From contig JBAUWJ010000007.1 of NCBI GenBank assembly GCA_049583715.1, positions 1-43,462 on the forward strand: 43,462 nt of DNA, written 5' to 3'. The notes below the pieces were generated by a model. The model had not been told where the DNA came from, made no database searches, and saw only the letters and a program-made list of their open reading frames with translations. This DNA is from JAANXG01 sp049583715 (GTDB lineage Bacteria; Pseudomonadota; Gammaproteobacteria; Arenicellales; JAANXG01). The position numbers and the translations under genes are program-made. Shown here piece by piece: positions 7,205-18,352 of the stretch (positions within the stretch are counted from its first letter, which is position 1; the number at the start of each line of letters is the position of its first letter).

Positions 7205-8542
7205 TCATCCGTAGAGCCAGGCCACGATCGCGACGGCGCCCGCGATCCCTGCCACGTCCGCGGCCAGACCGGCGGCCAGGGCATGCCGGATCCGTCGAAT
7301 CTGGACCGCGCCGAAATAGACTGCGAGCACGTAGAAGGTCGTCTCCGTCGAGCCTTGGAAGGTCGACACCAGGTAGCCCGTGTAACTGTCCGGACCGATG
7401 GCTGGATTCTGGATGATCGACGCGAGAAGACCATAGGCACCCGAACCCGACAGCGGCCGGAGCAGCGCCATGGGCAGAGCTTCGGCGGGCAACCCGAAGT
7501 GGCGCGTGACCTCTGACAAGGGGCCGATCAGCAAATCCAGGGCCCCGCTCTGCCTGAGCATGCCCACTGCCACCAGGATCGCCACCAGGTAGGGAATGAT
7601 TCTGAGCGCCACCGTGAAACCGTCGCGCGCACCCTCGACAAAGACCTCATAGACCCGCACCCGTTTCAACGCGCCGAAGCCCAGCAACAGCACAACGAGG
7701 CCCGGTATGATCCAGGGTGATATCGAGCGCCCGTAGAACACGGTCAGCGGCAGCAAGGCGGCCACGGCGGCCAGGGAAAGAATCGACACCCACAGCGGAT
7801 AGCCGGGCGGGACCTCGGACGGCCAGGTCGCGGGTGCCTCGTCCTCCGGCGGCAATCCGGACGGATCCGCGTCCTCGGCCGTCGACCCGGCGATGGACGT
7901 TTCCTCCATGGCGTCGGGCCTGGTCCACCAGCGCTGCAAGAGCTTGGAGGCGAGGATCGCCACGGTGGTCGAGCAGATGGTGGCGAACAGGGTCGTTGGC
8001 ACGATGCCGGCGGGGTCGTGCGATCCCGCCGCCGCGCGCAGGGCAATGACTCCCGTTGGCAGCAGGGTGACGCTCGACGTATTGATGGCCAGGAACAGCA
8101 CCATGGCGTTGCTTGCCGTGCCCTTGTGCGGATTCAGGCGGTCGAGCTGCTGCATGGCGCGGATTCCGAACGGCGTCGCCGCGTTTCCGAGGCCCAGCAC
8201 GTTGGCGGACAGGTTGAGGATCATCGCTCCCATCGCCGGGTGCTCCGGCGGCACGTCCGGAAACAGCCGTGTCAGCAACGGCCGCAGCGCCCGGGCGATG
8301 ATGGTCAACAATCCGCCGGCCTCCGCCACTTTCATCAGGCCCAGGAACAGCGCCATCACGCCCACCAGGCCGATCGCGAGGGTCACGGCCGACTTCGCCG
8401 AGTCGACGATACCCACCGCAAGCGACTGCATGGGCGGGACGACCGTGGCGGGATCCACGCCGACGGGGGGAATCCAGGTGAGCTGGTGCACGGACGCCAC
8501 GACGAACGCCGCCCCCACCAGGAATAGAAATACGACGTTCAC
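7205..8542 (-). CDS. SpmA-SpmB-like fused nucleoside-recognition (Gate) membrane protein
   Basis: This is a polytopic protein of 445 residues. Its first half resembles spore maturation protein A (GNAATPFGIRAMQQLDRLNP, NTSSVTLLPTGVIALRA). Its second half resembles SpmB (LRPLSGSGAYGLLASIIQ, QGSTETTFYVLAVYFG). Both carry Gate (nucleoside-recognition) domains; a linker of about 50 residues rich in Asp, Glu and Pro separates them. Fused forms occur widely in non-sporulating proteobacteria, where the substrate is unknown. A much longer frame opens at 8740. I chose the GTG at 8542 because GGGAG lies six bases upstream and the first membrane helix starts immediately. It is divergent from lon. Confidence 0.85.
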   Translation of the reverse strand: MNVVFLFLVGAAFVVASVHQLTWIPPVGVDPATVVPPMQSLAVGIVDSAKSAVTLAIGLVGVMALFLGLMKVAEAGGLLTIIARALRPLLTRLFPDVPPEHPAMGAMILNLSANVLGLGNAATPFGIRAMQQLDRLNPHKGTASNAMVLFLAINTSSVTLLPTGVIALRAAAGSHDPAGIVPTTLFATICSTTVAILASKLLQRWWTRPDAMEETSIAGSTAEDADPSGLPPEDEAPATWPSEVPPGYPLWVSILSLAAVAALLPLTVFYGRSISPWIIPGLVVLLLGFGALKRVRVYEVFVEGARDGFTVALRIIPYLVAILVAVGMLRQSGALDLLIGPLSEVTRHFGLPAEALPMALLRPLSGSGAYGLLASIIQNPAIGPDSYTGYLVSTFQGSTETTFYVLAVYFGAVQIRRIRHALAAGLAADVAGIAGAVAIVAWLYG

Positions 8543-8590
8543 GTCGGCTCCCGCATTCTGGTTGATCCTCTCTTGATCCGCACGAACAGT

Positions 8591-8617
8591 CCCCTCTCCC
8601 ACTGGCGGGAGAGGGGG
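8591..8617. repeat. CCCTCTCCC..GGGAGAGGG intergenic palindrome
   Basis: CCCCTCTCCC and GGGAGAGGGG form a hairpin around a short loop. This sequence type is scattered in intergenic regions of many proteobacterial genomes. Related copies occur at 29820-29858 and 29891-29928. Here it lies between two divergent genes. Confidence 0.65.
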
Positions 8618-8714
8618 ACTTTGTCCAGAGAGAGGACGCTTCACACCACGCTCCCCGAACGCGTCCGCAATGTTACGTGTCGGCGCCGGGCGTCGCCAGG
8701 CGGCGGGACGCGGT

Positions 8715-8743
8715 CTTTTATTTCCCCCCGCCGTCCCCATTTA
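8715..8743 (+). promoter_or_regulatory. Candidate heat-shock (sigma-32 type) promoter of lon
   Basis: CCCCATTTA at 8735-8743 matches the sigma-32 -10 consensus CCCCATNTA exactly. The -35 side, CTTTTAT at 8715-8721 with a 13-base spacer, matches CTTGAAA at only four of seven positions. lon is a sigma-32 gene in Escherichia coli, which supports the reading, but a 'CCCC' run is not rare in GC-rich DNA. Confidence 0.4.
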
Positions 8744-8805
8744 CGCCTGACAGCACTGGCCGTGTGCCGGTTTCCGGCCCGGCCGTCTCCACGACACGAG
8801 CGAGT

Positions 8806-11187
<2,382 letters not shown>

Positions 11188-11208
11188 CGACCCGTGACCG
11201 CTCGACCC

Positions 11209-11236
11209 ACCGGCCCTCGCAGCAGCGAGGGCCGGT
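11209..11236 (+). terminator. Strong hairpin after lon, no T tract
   Basis: A perfect 12-bp stem (ACCGGCCCTCGC with its complement) closes a 4-base loop 21 bases past the lon stop. There is no T run after it, so it may act as an mRNA 3'-end stabiliser or a weak terminator rather than a classical intrinsic one. Confidence 0.55.
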
Positions 11237-11269
11237 AGTATCTCGAGTGTCGCTGTCGCATTCTCCTGA

Positions 11270-11400
11270 GGAAGCTCTGATTAATGTTGTCATTGCGAGG
11301 AGCGACGCGACGAAGCAATCCAGAAAGCGTGGAGTGGCAGGCATCCTGGATTGCTTCGCTGCGCTCGCAACGACAACGTAAATGATTAATCAGAGCTTCC
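11270..11400. mobile_element. MITE-like element with 16-bp terminal inverted repeats
   Basis: GGAAGCTCTGATTAAT at 11270-11285 is repeated exactly in inverted orientation at 11385-11400. The inside is also an imperfect inverted repeat: both arms carry a GTTGTC(A/G)TTGCGAG block and a CGAAGCAATCCAG block, so nearly the whole 131 bp can fold into one hairpin. The inner TCATTGCGAG..GAAGCAATCC motif resembles a palindrome widely dispersed in bacterial genomes. No reading frame is present, so any mobility would need a transposase from elsewhere. The right end abuts the glycosyltransferase stop codon. I see no clear target-site duplication. Confidence 0.7.
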
Positions 11401-13251
11401 CTAACACGTAATGTCGCGGAGCGAGACATCATCGCCGCACTTTGTATAGCGGTGCTCGAATGATCTCCTGTCGGCTTTCCAGGTGTGATCGCTCGAGTCT
11501 CTTCGGATGAAGGCGTGGTTGAAAATACCGCTGCTGACGACGGGAATGATCAGACGCCGACAGTCCCGGACGAACGCGTCGTCCTCGCCCGTCATGGACG
11601 AATGCCAGCCCACATGATCGAGCACCTGCCGCCTGAAAAGAAACGTGCTGCCGCGCAGTCCGACATAGTTGTACTCATATTCGTAGTACCAGTCCCGCAG
11701 GTACATGGACCCATCGTCTTCGAACAGCATGAATCCATTGGTCATGCCGACGACCTGCGCCTCGGAAAAACCGAGGCAGCACATCTGATCTCGCAGGTAA
11801 TTCTCTGCGTAGTAGTCGTCGTCATCCATCTTGGCGATGAACTCCCCCCTGGCCCGGTCGCAGCCGTATTGAATAAGCTCTCCGAGGCTGCAATCATCGT
11901 TGCCGCGCAGGAGCACCACCGGAATTCGTGCGTTCTCCACGATCATAGCCAGCTCGCGGTCGTCGAAACGGCCGCGATTCACGACCAATATGAGCTCGAT
12001 GTCCGGATAGGTCTGGCTTTCCAGCGTGGCGACAATTCCACTCACGCGCTCGGGGCGCTTGGTCGGCACGACCACCGAGACAGTGGGTGCGGATCGCCCT
12101 GTCCTTTCACCGACCACGAACCGCTCCACGTCCTCCAGGCGCCGCCCAATCGGGTCGTTGATCCATGCCTTTCGCGACTCGACAAAGCGTCGCCGGTGCC
12201 GCGCTATGGATTCAACGTCCATCCGGCGGTTCTTCACCAACCGGTTCGCATCGCCGTTCTGTGACGCTTGAAGGCCGCGGGCGAGAGCGAACCTGGCCTT
12301 CCACCGGTCTGGTATGTCGCTCTCATTTTCATACCTGCCGGTGATGCCGGCGTTGCCGTTCCACCAGCCGATTGGATTGTGAAGCCGGGGCTGTATTGCC
12401 GGCTCCAGGCGGTGCACGCGGCAGCGCCCATGGTTCCCAATCCACTCGAGCGCGGACGCGTCGCATGCCAGCGCGACGTGTCGTTCCTCCAGTTCCCTCG
12501 CTATTCGGCCCCGCGGCTCGTCGTCGAGGAACCAGATAAGCGTCTTCGCGCCGCGATGCTTCTGCTCGACGCTTCTCAACAGAGTGAGGGCTTCGTCGTC
12601 ACCCACGGAGGCATCGATCCCCATGATGGTGTTGCCACCGGCCCGGTCTCTGCCCGTTCGCACGTCGACTTCCGCGCCCGCCATCTCCTCGAACCAGGCT
12701 GGCCCGACGACGTCCCAACACGGACCGTCTGATCCGACCGGGAAGGTCGAGGCGACTATGCGACCGAGATCCCCGGCCTCGGGCGGCGTCACTGCCATCC
12801 GGTCACCGGTGAAGCGCAGCAGCTTCGCGGGGAGGGCCAGAATGTTTCGCCTGGAGGTCATCCCCTGCCAGATGTTCATGGACAGCCGGAGGGCGGGATC
12901 GCTCTCGTAAGCACCGAGAGCCGCCAGATGACGATGCGCCGCCTCCGCCACCCTCTGCCTGTGCGGGAGCGCATTCCGGCTGTCCGGATCCGGCATCACG
13001 TCGGCGGCGAACGCCTCCCCGGCGCCAGTGACGGCAATGCGGGTGCTCTTGAGACGGTCCAGACTTCCCGCCGGGGCGATTGCGAACGCCTTGAACAGCA
13101 GCCGGGGCAGGTACCACCTGTTGGCCAGGAACCTCCGGCACTGCGCTCCCAAATGGCTTACCGGACCGGCCTCGATACGGGAGACGAGACTCTCCAGGTG
13201 CGACTCGTACGCGTCCACCCATGCCTGGGACAGCAGCCACCTGCTACGCAT
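11401..13251 (-). CDS. Family 2 glycosyltransferase with a large N-terminal extension
   Basis: The 616-residue protein ends in a GT-A type glycosyltransferase domain (about 390-600). It starts with SVVVPTKRPERVSGIVATLE and has the metal-binding acidic motif KMDDDDYY and the downstream GEDDAFVRDC. Family 2 enzymes transfer sugars from nucleotide donors to polysaccharides, lipids or proteins. The first 380 residues are not clearly assigned; the part around LIWFLDDEPRGRIARELEE may be a second degenerate transferase-like or CgeB-like domain. It has no neighbouring polysaccharide genes. It stands alone between lon and potABCD, with a MITE-like element touching its stop codon, which suggests acquisition. 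The acceptor is unknown. Confidence 0.8.
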   Translation of the reverse strand: MRSRWLLSQAWVDAYESHLESLVSRIEAGPVSHLGAQCRRFLANRWYLPRLLFKAFAIAPAGSLDRLKSTRIAVTGAGEAFAADVMPDPDSRNALPHRQRVAEAAHRHLAALGAYESDPALRLSMNIWQGMTSRRNILALPAKLLRFTGDRMAVTPPEAGDLGRIVASTFPVGSDGPCWDVVGPAWFEEMAGAEVDVRTGRDRAGGNTIMGIDASVGDDEALTLLRSVEQKHRGAKTLIWFLDDEPRGRIARELEERHVALACDASALEWIGNHGRCRVHRLEPAIQPRLHNPIGWWNGNAGITGRYENESDIPDRWKARFALARGLQASQNGDANRLVKNRRMDVESIARHRRRFVESRKAWINDPIGRRLEDVERFVVGERTGRSAPTVSVVVPTKRPERVSGIVATLESQTYPDIELILVVNRGRFDDRELAMIVENARIPVVLLRGNDDCSLGELIQYGCDRARGEFIAKMDDDDYYAENYLRDQMCCLGFSEAQVVGMTNGFMLFEDDGSMYLRDWYYEYEYNYVGLRGSTFLFRRQVLDHVGWHSSMTGEDDAFVRDCRRLIIPVVSSGIFNHAFIRRDSSDHTWKADRRSFEHRYTKCGDDVSLRDITC

Positions 13252-13500
13252 AACGTTGCTCCCCGAATGTGAACCTCGACATCGTGGTGTAGCTTACCGG
13301 CCCTCCTCTGCCCGGCCTCTGCACCGCTCATTCTACGGACTGCCGAACAAACGAACCACATCGACACATTGCACAGGCACCCCGAAGTGCTCGAGCATCA
13401 TGTGGAGGCCGAAGCGCACGCCGTTGGCCCGGGGTGCCGGACGGCTGCGTCCGGGGGGGACCGTGTTAGACTAAGCAGCGTTCCACTTCTCCGTTCGCCC

Positions 13501-14631
13501 ATGAAACACCCGAGTACGGCCGGCTCAGTTGCGATCCATGTCGATTCGGTGTCCAAGACCTTCGGCGCCGGAGCCGATGAGGTCCGGGCCCTTCAGGAAG
13601 TGTCGCTGGACGTACACGAAAACGAGTTCTTCACTCTACTGGGGCCTTCGGGCTGCGGTAAGACCACGCTGCTGCGACTGATTGCCGGTTTCGAAGAGCC
13701 CAGCGTGGGCAACATAGCGCTGCACGGCCAGCCTCTCACCGGCCTCCCGCCCTACCGCCGGCCGGTGAACACCGTGTTCCAGAACTATGCCCTGTTTCCC
13801 CATCTCAACGTTGCGCGCAACGTCTCCTTCGGCCTCGAGATGCTGGGCGTGGACCCGGCGGAGATCGACGAGCGCGTCCGCGAGATGCTCGAGCTGGTGA
13901 GACTGCGCGATTTCGGCAACCGCAAACCCGCCCAGCTCTCCGGCGGCCAGCAGCAACGGATCGCGCTGGCGCGGGCGCTCGCAAATCAGCCGAAAGTCCT
14001 GCTGCTGGACGAGCCGCTGTCCGCCCTGGATCTCAAGCTGCGCAAGGAGATGCAGCTCGAGCTCAAGCGTCTGCAGGGGCAAACCGGTATTACCTTCATC
14101 TTCGTTACCCACGATCAGGAGGAAGCGCTCACGATGTCCGACCGGGTGGCTGTGATGAGCGACGGCTACATTCTCCAGGTCGGCACGCCGAGCGAGATTT
14201 ACGAGCATCCGTCCACGCGCTTCGTCGCCGATTTCATCGGCGACACCAACTTCCTGCCGGCACAACGCCTGACGGGACCGGAGGGCGCGGGACGCTTCCG
14301 CCTGGACGGCTCGTCGACAGTGGTCGATTTACACGAGGATGCGAGCACCGGTATCACTGCCGACGTGACCCTCGCAGTACGACCCGAACGATCGGAATTG
14401 CTCGCCGGCGACTCCGAAGGCGAAGGCGAGCGCGACGGCACGATGATGACCGGAACACTGGACAACGTCGTCTACTTCGGAACGGATACGATTTACCACG
14501 TGCGCCTCGAGAACGGTGCGACATTCCGGGTACGCACCCAGAATCACTCCGGCTCACTTCATGCCAGGCAGCCGGGGGAAAAGGTGCGCGTTCATATTCC
14601 GCGCGACGCCGTGCGGGTGCTGGCGGACTGA
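13501..14631 (+). CDS. potA: Spermidine/putrescine ABC transporter ATP-binding protein
   Basis: This cytoplasmic ATPase of a polyamine importer has 376 residues, the usual PotA length. Walker A is GPSGCGKT (48-55), followed by the ABC signature LSGGQQQRIALARAL, Walker B VLLLDEPLSALD and the H-loop FVTHDQEEALTMSDR. A C-terminal TOBE regulatory domain (about 290-370) follows. An upstream in-frame ATG exists at 13369, but alignment with the family favours the ATG at 13501. It leads a cluster in the order A, B, C, D, and the next gene starts seven bases after its stop. Distinguishing putrescine from spermidine preference is not possible from this subunit. Confidence 0.95.
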   Translation: MKHPSTAGSVAIHVDSVSKTFGAGADEVRALQEVSLDVHENEFFTLLGPSGCGKTTLLRLIAGFEEPSVGNIALHGQPLTGLPPYRRPVNTVFQNYALFPHLNVARNVSFGLEMLGVDPAEIDERVREMLELVRLRDFGNRKPAQLSGGQQQRIALARALANQPKVLLLDEPLSALDLKLRKEMQLELKRLQGQTGITFIFVTHDQEEALTMSDRVAVMSDGYILQVGTPSEIYEHPSTRFVADFIGDTNFLPAQRLTGPEGAGRFRLDGSSTVVDLHEDASTGITADVTLAVRPERSELLAGDSEGEGERDGTMMTGTLDNVVYFGTDTIYHVRLENGATFRVRTQNHSGSLHARQPGEKVRVHIPRDAVRVLAD

Positions 14632-14638
14632 CCGCGCC

Positions 14639-15529
14639 ATGCGGTCCCGCAGACGCCTCGTGGGACGAGCCGGCCTCATCGGTCCGGCCCTGCTCGTCAT
14701 CACCGTCTTCATGCTCGTGCCCCTGGTACTCATGGCCTACGTTTCCATGCTCGAACGGGGGGAGTACGGCGGCGTGGTGTGGGGCTCGCACACGCCGGTC
14801 GCCTACCTGAACTTCTTTTTCGAACGGAACCTCGACGGCAGCCTGGAGATCAATACGGACTACCTCCAGATCTACCTCAGGTCCTTCGAACTATCCCTCA
14901 GCACCACTATTCTGGCACTGCTGGTAGGCTTTCCCACGGCGCTGTACATGGCCCTTCAGCCGCCGCGCATGCGCGGAATCCTGGTATTCCTGGTGACGGT
15001 GCCTTTCTGGACCAACCTTCTCGTTCGCAACTACGCCTGGATTCTGCTGCTGCGCAACAACGGTCTGGTCGAATCGGTGCTTCGCTGGATGGGCCTCGCG
15101 CACGGGCCGATAGACGTGCTCTACACACCCTTCTCGGTCGCCGTGGGACTGACGTACTCGTTTCTGCCTTTCATGATACTGCCGATCTACGCCAGCCTGG
15201 AGAAGCTCGACCTGCGCCTCGTCGAGGCCGCCTACGACCTCGGCGCGAACCGTCTGCAGGCCCTCAGGCGGGTGGTGATCCCGCTGGCCTTCCCCGGAAT
15301 CGTAGCCGGCTCGGTGCTGGTGTTCGTGCCCTGCCTGGGCGCTTACGTCACGCCGGAGCTCCTCGGCGGCTCGAAGACCATGATGATCGGCAATCTCATC
15401 GAGGACCAGTTCGGCGCGGCGCGCAACTGGCCGTTCGGCGCCGCCCTCGCCTTCGTCCTCCTCGCGCTGGTGCTGATTGCCATGATGGTGTACGCCCTGC
15501 GCTTCCGCCGTCCGCCGGGGGCGCCCTGA
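14639..15529 (+). CDS. potB: Polyamine ABC transporter permease PotB
   Basis: This 296-residue inner-membrane permease has six predicted helices. The conserved cytoplasmic loop, EAAYDLGANRLQALRRVVIP, contains the EAA motif that couples to the ATPase. The N-terminal helix begins at LIGPALLVITVFMLVPLVLM. The periplasmic segment with the NYAWILLLRNNG sequence is typical of PotB. The frame extends upstream into potA, but I take the ATG at 14639, seven bases after the potA stop. Its last base overlaps the potC start codon (TGATG), indicating translational coupling. Confidence 0.94.
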   Translation: MRSRRRLVGRAGLIGPALLVITVFMLVPLVLMAYVSMLERGEYGGVVWGSHTPVAYLNFFFERNLDGSLEINTDYLQIYLRSFELSLSTTILALLVGFPTALYMALQPPRMRGILVFLVTVPFWTNLLVRNYAWILLLRNNGLVESVLRWMGLAHGPIDVLYTPFSVAVGLTYSFLPFMILPIYASLEKLDLRLVEAAYDLGANRLQALRRVVIPLAFPGIVAGSVLVFVPCLGAYVTPELLGGSKTMMIGNLIEDQFGAARNWPFGAALAFVLLALVLIAMMVYALRFRRPPGAP

Positions 15530-16323
15530 TGGCCGCGGAGCGACAGAATCCGCTGTGGCGGTTCCCCGGAATCGGTCCGGCCACCGCAGCGCTGTTCGCC
15601 TATCTTTACCTGCCTATCGTCATTCTGATCGCGCTGTCGTTCAATGCCAACCGCATCGCGACCATATGGGGCGGATTCAGCACCCGCTGGTACGGCGTGG
15701 TGCTCGGCAACCACGACATCCTCCACGCCGCGCGTAATTCGCTCATAGTCGCCACCTCCGCCATGCTCATGGCAACCGTGCTGGCGACTTTCGCGGCGAT
15801 CGGCATGACCCGCCACCGCTTCCGGGGCCAGGACGGCATCAGCGCCGTGATCGCCCTGCCCCTCATCGTGCCGGAAATCGTCACCGCCGTGGCGACTCTG
15901 CTGTTCTTCGTGCTCATCGGCATCCGGCTCAGCCTGCTGACCGTGATCGTCGCCCACACTGTCTTCTGCATTCCCTTCGCGTACCTGCCGATCCGGGCCC
16001 GGCTCGAGGGCATGGACCCGGTGCTGGAGCATGCCGCCGCGGATCTCTACGCCAGACCCTCGCAGACGTTCCGCCGCATCACCTTGCCGTTGCTGTGGCC
16101 CGGCATTCTGTCCGGTGCGATGCTCGCGTTCATCATCTCGCTGGACGATTTCGTCATCACGTATTTCGTGGCCGGGGCGGGCGCGACCACGTTACCGGTG
16201 TACATATTCGGCATGATCCGCATAGGCGTCACGCCCGAAGTGAACGTCATTTCGGCATTGATGCTGGTGATTTCAATCACATTCGTCTCCTTTTCTTTCC
16301 TCATCGGTCGCATGCGACGGTGA
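15529..16323 (+). CDS. potC: Polyamine ABC transporter permease PotC
   Basis: This is the second permease of the importer, 264 residues and six predicted helices. The EAA-type loop reads EHAAADLYARPSQTFRRITL. The conserved SLDDFVITYFVAGAGATTLP segment after the fifth helix is diagnostic of PotC/PotI-type subunits. Translation starts in the TGATG overlap with potB. The heterodimer with PotB forms the membrane channel used by PotA and PotD. Confidence 0.95.
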   Translation: MAAERQNPLWRFPGIGPATAALFAYLYLPIVILIALSFNANRIATIWGGFSTRWYGVVLGNHDILHAARNSLIVATSAMLMATVLATFAAIGMTRHRFRGQDGISAVIALPLIVPEIVTAVATLLFFVLIGIRLSLLTVIVAHTVFCIPFAYLPIRARLEGMDPVLEHAAADLYARPSQTFRRITLPLLWPGILSGAMLAFIISLDDFVITYFVAGAGATTLPVYIFGMIRIGVTPEVNVISALMLVISITFVSFSFLIGRMRR

Positions 16324-16380
16324 GAAATCAGGTAGTATGTGTGTCACACCCAACAGTAAAAATCACCGGAGGAACGCTGT

Positions 16381-17421
16381 ATGAAAGTCATGAAAAGAGT
16401 ACTGCTCACCGCCGTCGTGATGTTCGGCCTTGGCAGCGCGGGCGCCAATGCCGCCGGACAGTTGTATCTGTACAACTGGTCCAATTACATACCCCCCGAC
16501 CTGTTGAAGCGCTTCGAGAAGGAAACCGGCATCAGCGTCACGCTGGATACCTACGCATCCAACGAGAAGATGCTGGCCAAGCTGCAGGCCGGCGCCACGG
16601 GTTACGATGTCATCGTACCTTCGGGTTACATTGTTCCAAGCCTGCTGGCCCAGGGGCTGGTCGAGGAAATCGACACCTCGAAGATGCCCAACTTCAAGAA
16701 CGTCCTGAAGCCGCACGACAGCCCGCCGTATGATCCCGAACGGAAATACTCGGCCCCCTATATGTGGGGAACTACGGGATTCGCCTATGATTCGGCGCGC
16801 GCGCCGAAGCTCGAGGACAGCTGGAAAGAGTTCTTCGAGCCCAGGGACGAGCTCAAGGGCCAGGTCGTCGCTCTCAACGACGCTGCGGATGTATACAGCG
16901 CCGCCGCGTACTATCTCGGCGTCGACAAGTGCACCGAGAGCTCGGACGACGCTCAACGAATCCTGACGCTGCTCGAAAAGCAAAAGCCCTCCCTGGCCAT
17001 GTATTCGTCGACGGGAACCATCGACCGCATGGTCGCAAAGGAAGTCATCATGCACCAGATGTGGAACGGCGCCGCTCATCGAGCCAGGGAAAAGCTGGCG
17101 ACCATACGCTATGTCTATCCCAAGGAAGGCCTCACCGTATGGGGCGACAATTTCATGGTACCCAAGGGCGCACCCGACCTCGAGAACGCCAAGACCTTCA
17201 TCAACTGGATGATGGATCCGAAGAACGCGGCGGAGGCTTCGAACTATACCGGCTACATGAATGCCATAGCCGGATCGTCCCAGTATCTGAACGACAGCCT
17301 CAAGAATGATCCGGCGGTCAATATGCCGGAAGAGTACACCTCGCGGCTGCGCCCCTCGGAGTCCTGCTCCAAGACTGCCCGGGCGCTGCGCGACAAGGTC
17401 TGGACGCGACTCAAGAAGTGA
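16381..17421 (+). CDS. potD: Periplasmic spermidine/putrescine-binding protein PotD/PotF type
   Basis: The 346-residue solute-binding protein delivers polyamines to PotBC. It has a classical signal peptide (1-24, cleavage after GANA). The mature protein starts with AGQLYLYNWSNYIPPDLLKRF, the diagnostic opening of PotD/PotF proteins. Further family segments are YDVIVPSGY, SAPYMWGTTGFAYD and EGLTVWGDNFMVPKGA. A good Shine-Dalgarno sequence, CGGAGG, lies eight bases before the ATG. It follows potC by 57 bases; higher expression than the membrane subunits is expected for a binding protein. Residues that would separate spermidine from putrescine binders were not assessed. Confidence 0.95.
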   Translation: MKVMKRVLLTAVVMFGLGSAGANAAGQLYLYNWSNYIPPDLLKRFEKETGISVTLDTYASNEKMLAKLQAGATGYDVIVPSGYIVPSLLAQGLVEEIDTSKMPNFKNVLKPHDSPPYDPERKYSAPYMWGTTGFAYDSARAPKLEDSWKEFFEPRDELKGQVVALNDAADVYSAAAYYLGVDKCTESSDDAQRILTLLEKQKPSLAMYSSTGTIDRMVAKEVIMHQMWNGAAHRAREKLATIRYVYPKEGLTVWGDNFMVPKGAPDLENAKTFINWMMDPKNAAEASNYTGYMNAIAGSSQYLNDSLKNDPAVNMPEEYTSRLRPSESCSKTARALRDKVWTRLKK

Positions 17422-17440
17422 AGACTCCCGGCGCAGCGTG

Positions 17441-18349
17441 ATGAGCACCCGCGAGACGGTCCGCGTCGCCCTGTGGTGCAGGCGCCTGGGGCATGTTGCG
17501 CCGGACCTGGCTCGCTGGGCGGCGGCCGTCGAGACCGGAGTGGTCGAGGCCGCCGCCCGCGGTGCCGAGGTGCTGGTCATGCCGGAATGGATCGCCAAGC
17601 AATGGCTGGCATTCGCGCCGGCTGACCTCGCTCCACGCGACGAGGTCGCCTGGCTCGCCGGACACTCGAGCGAGGCGCTGGAACTCCTCAGACCTCTTCC
17701 CGCGCGGCACGGCGTTGCCCTGCTCTCGGGCAGCATGCCGGTTCACGACCGGTCGGTCTCCCCTCCCTGGTTCAATCGCGCCCATCTGTTCCTGCCCGAC
17801 GGCACCGAGATCGTTCACGACAAGCTTTGTCTCACGCCATCGGAGCGCGACCCGGAGGGGTGGAATCTCGCGACGGGGTCGACGGTACGCACGTTCGACC
17901 TGGGTGGGGCGCGGGCGGCCATTCTCATCTGCCTCGACATCGAGCTCCCCGCGCTGTCGGCGCGGCTCGCGACGTCGGGGATCGACCTCCTGCTCGTGCC
18001 CTCCTATACATCGCTCCTCTCGGGCTACAGCCGCGTCTTCGGCTGCGCCAAGGCACGCGCCGTGGAGCTCTTGTCCGCGGTTTGCGTGGTGGGCTGCTTC
18101 GGCGGGCTGCGTACCGCCAACGGCAGCGCTTTTGAAAGCACCAGCGGCGCGGCAGTCTACATTCCCTGCGAGCCCGAGCTCGGCATGAACGGGATTCTCG
18201 ACGCTCTGGCGCCGCGACCGGAGGGCGAAGGGCCCGGCCCGATCCTGGTTGCGGACGTTCCGGTCGGCCGGATCCGCGCCCTGCGTGAAGGCGCCACCGG
18301 CGAGGTCTGGCCCGGCGCATGGGACGCGTCGCGCGTCAGCGTGTCATGA
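17441..18349 (+). CDS. Nitrilase-superfamily C-N hydrolase
   Basis: This cytoplasmic amidase-type hydrolase has 302 residues. The Glu-Lys-Cys catalytic triad is in place: E49 in VMPEWIA, K128 in HDKLCLTP and C164 in ILICLDIELP. The family hydrolyses amides or nitriles through a cysteine acyl-enzyme. It starts 19 bases after potD and ends three bases before the next gene, so it belongs to the same transcription unit. A role in breaking down an imported polyamine derivative, for example an N-carbamoyl or acylated amine, fits the context, but the protein is not a clear AguB and the substrate is unknown. Confidence 0.88.
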   Translation: MSTRETVRVALWCRRLGHVAPDLARWAAAVETGVVEAAARGAEVLVMPEWIAKQWLAFAPADLAPRDEVAWLAGHSSEALELLRPLPARHGVALLSGSMPVHDRSVSPPWFNRAHLFLPDGTEIVHDKLCLTPSERDPEGWNLATGSTVRTFDLGGARAAILICLDIELPALSARLATSGIDLLLVPSYTSLLSGYSRVFGCAKARAVELLSAVCVVGCFGGLRTANGSAFESTSGAAVYIPCEPELGMNGILDALAPRPEGEGPGPILVADVPVGRIRALREGATGEVWPGAWDASRVSVS

Positions 18350-18352
18350 GAC

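Noticed and set aside
8543..8740. 66-residue N-terminal extension of the SpmA-SpmB-like protein
   Set aside because: It is Arg/Pro-rich, runs through the GGGAGAGGG palindrome, and a GTG with a good ribosome site lies at the first helix.
8677..8805. N-terminal extension of Lon by 43 residues
   Set aside because: The extension overlaps the probable promoter and is low in complexity; the ATG at 8806 fits the family.
13333..13470. Minus-strand frame of about 45 codons with coding-like sequence (RFGLHMMLEHFGVPVQCVDV) ending in TAG, upstream of potA
   Set aside because: It has no start codon with a ribosome site, is bounded by an in-frame stop and matches no family I know. It may be the end of a lost gene, but the evidence is too thin to list.
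13369..13500. N-terminal extension of PotA by 44 residues
   Set aside because: The extra sequence is His/Ala/Gly-rich and unlike PotA; the ATG at 13501 gives the normal length.
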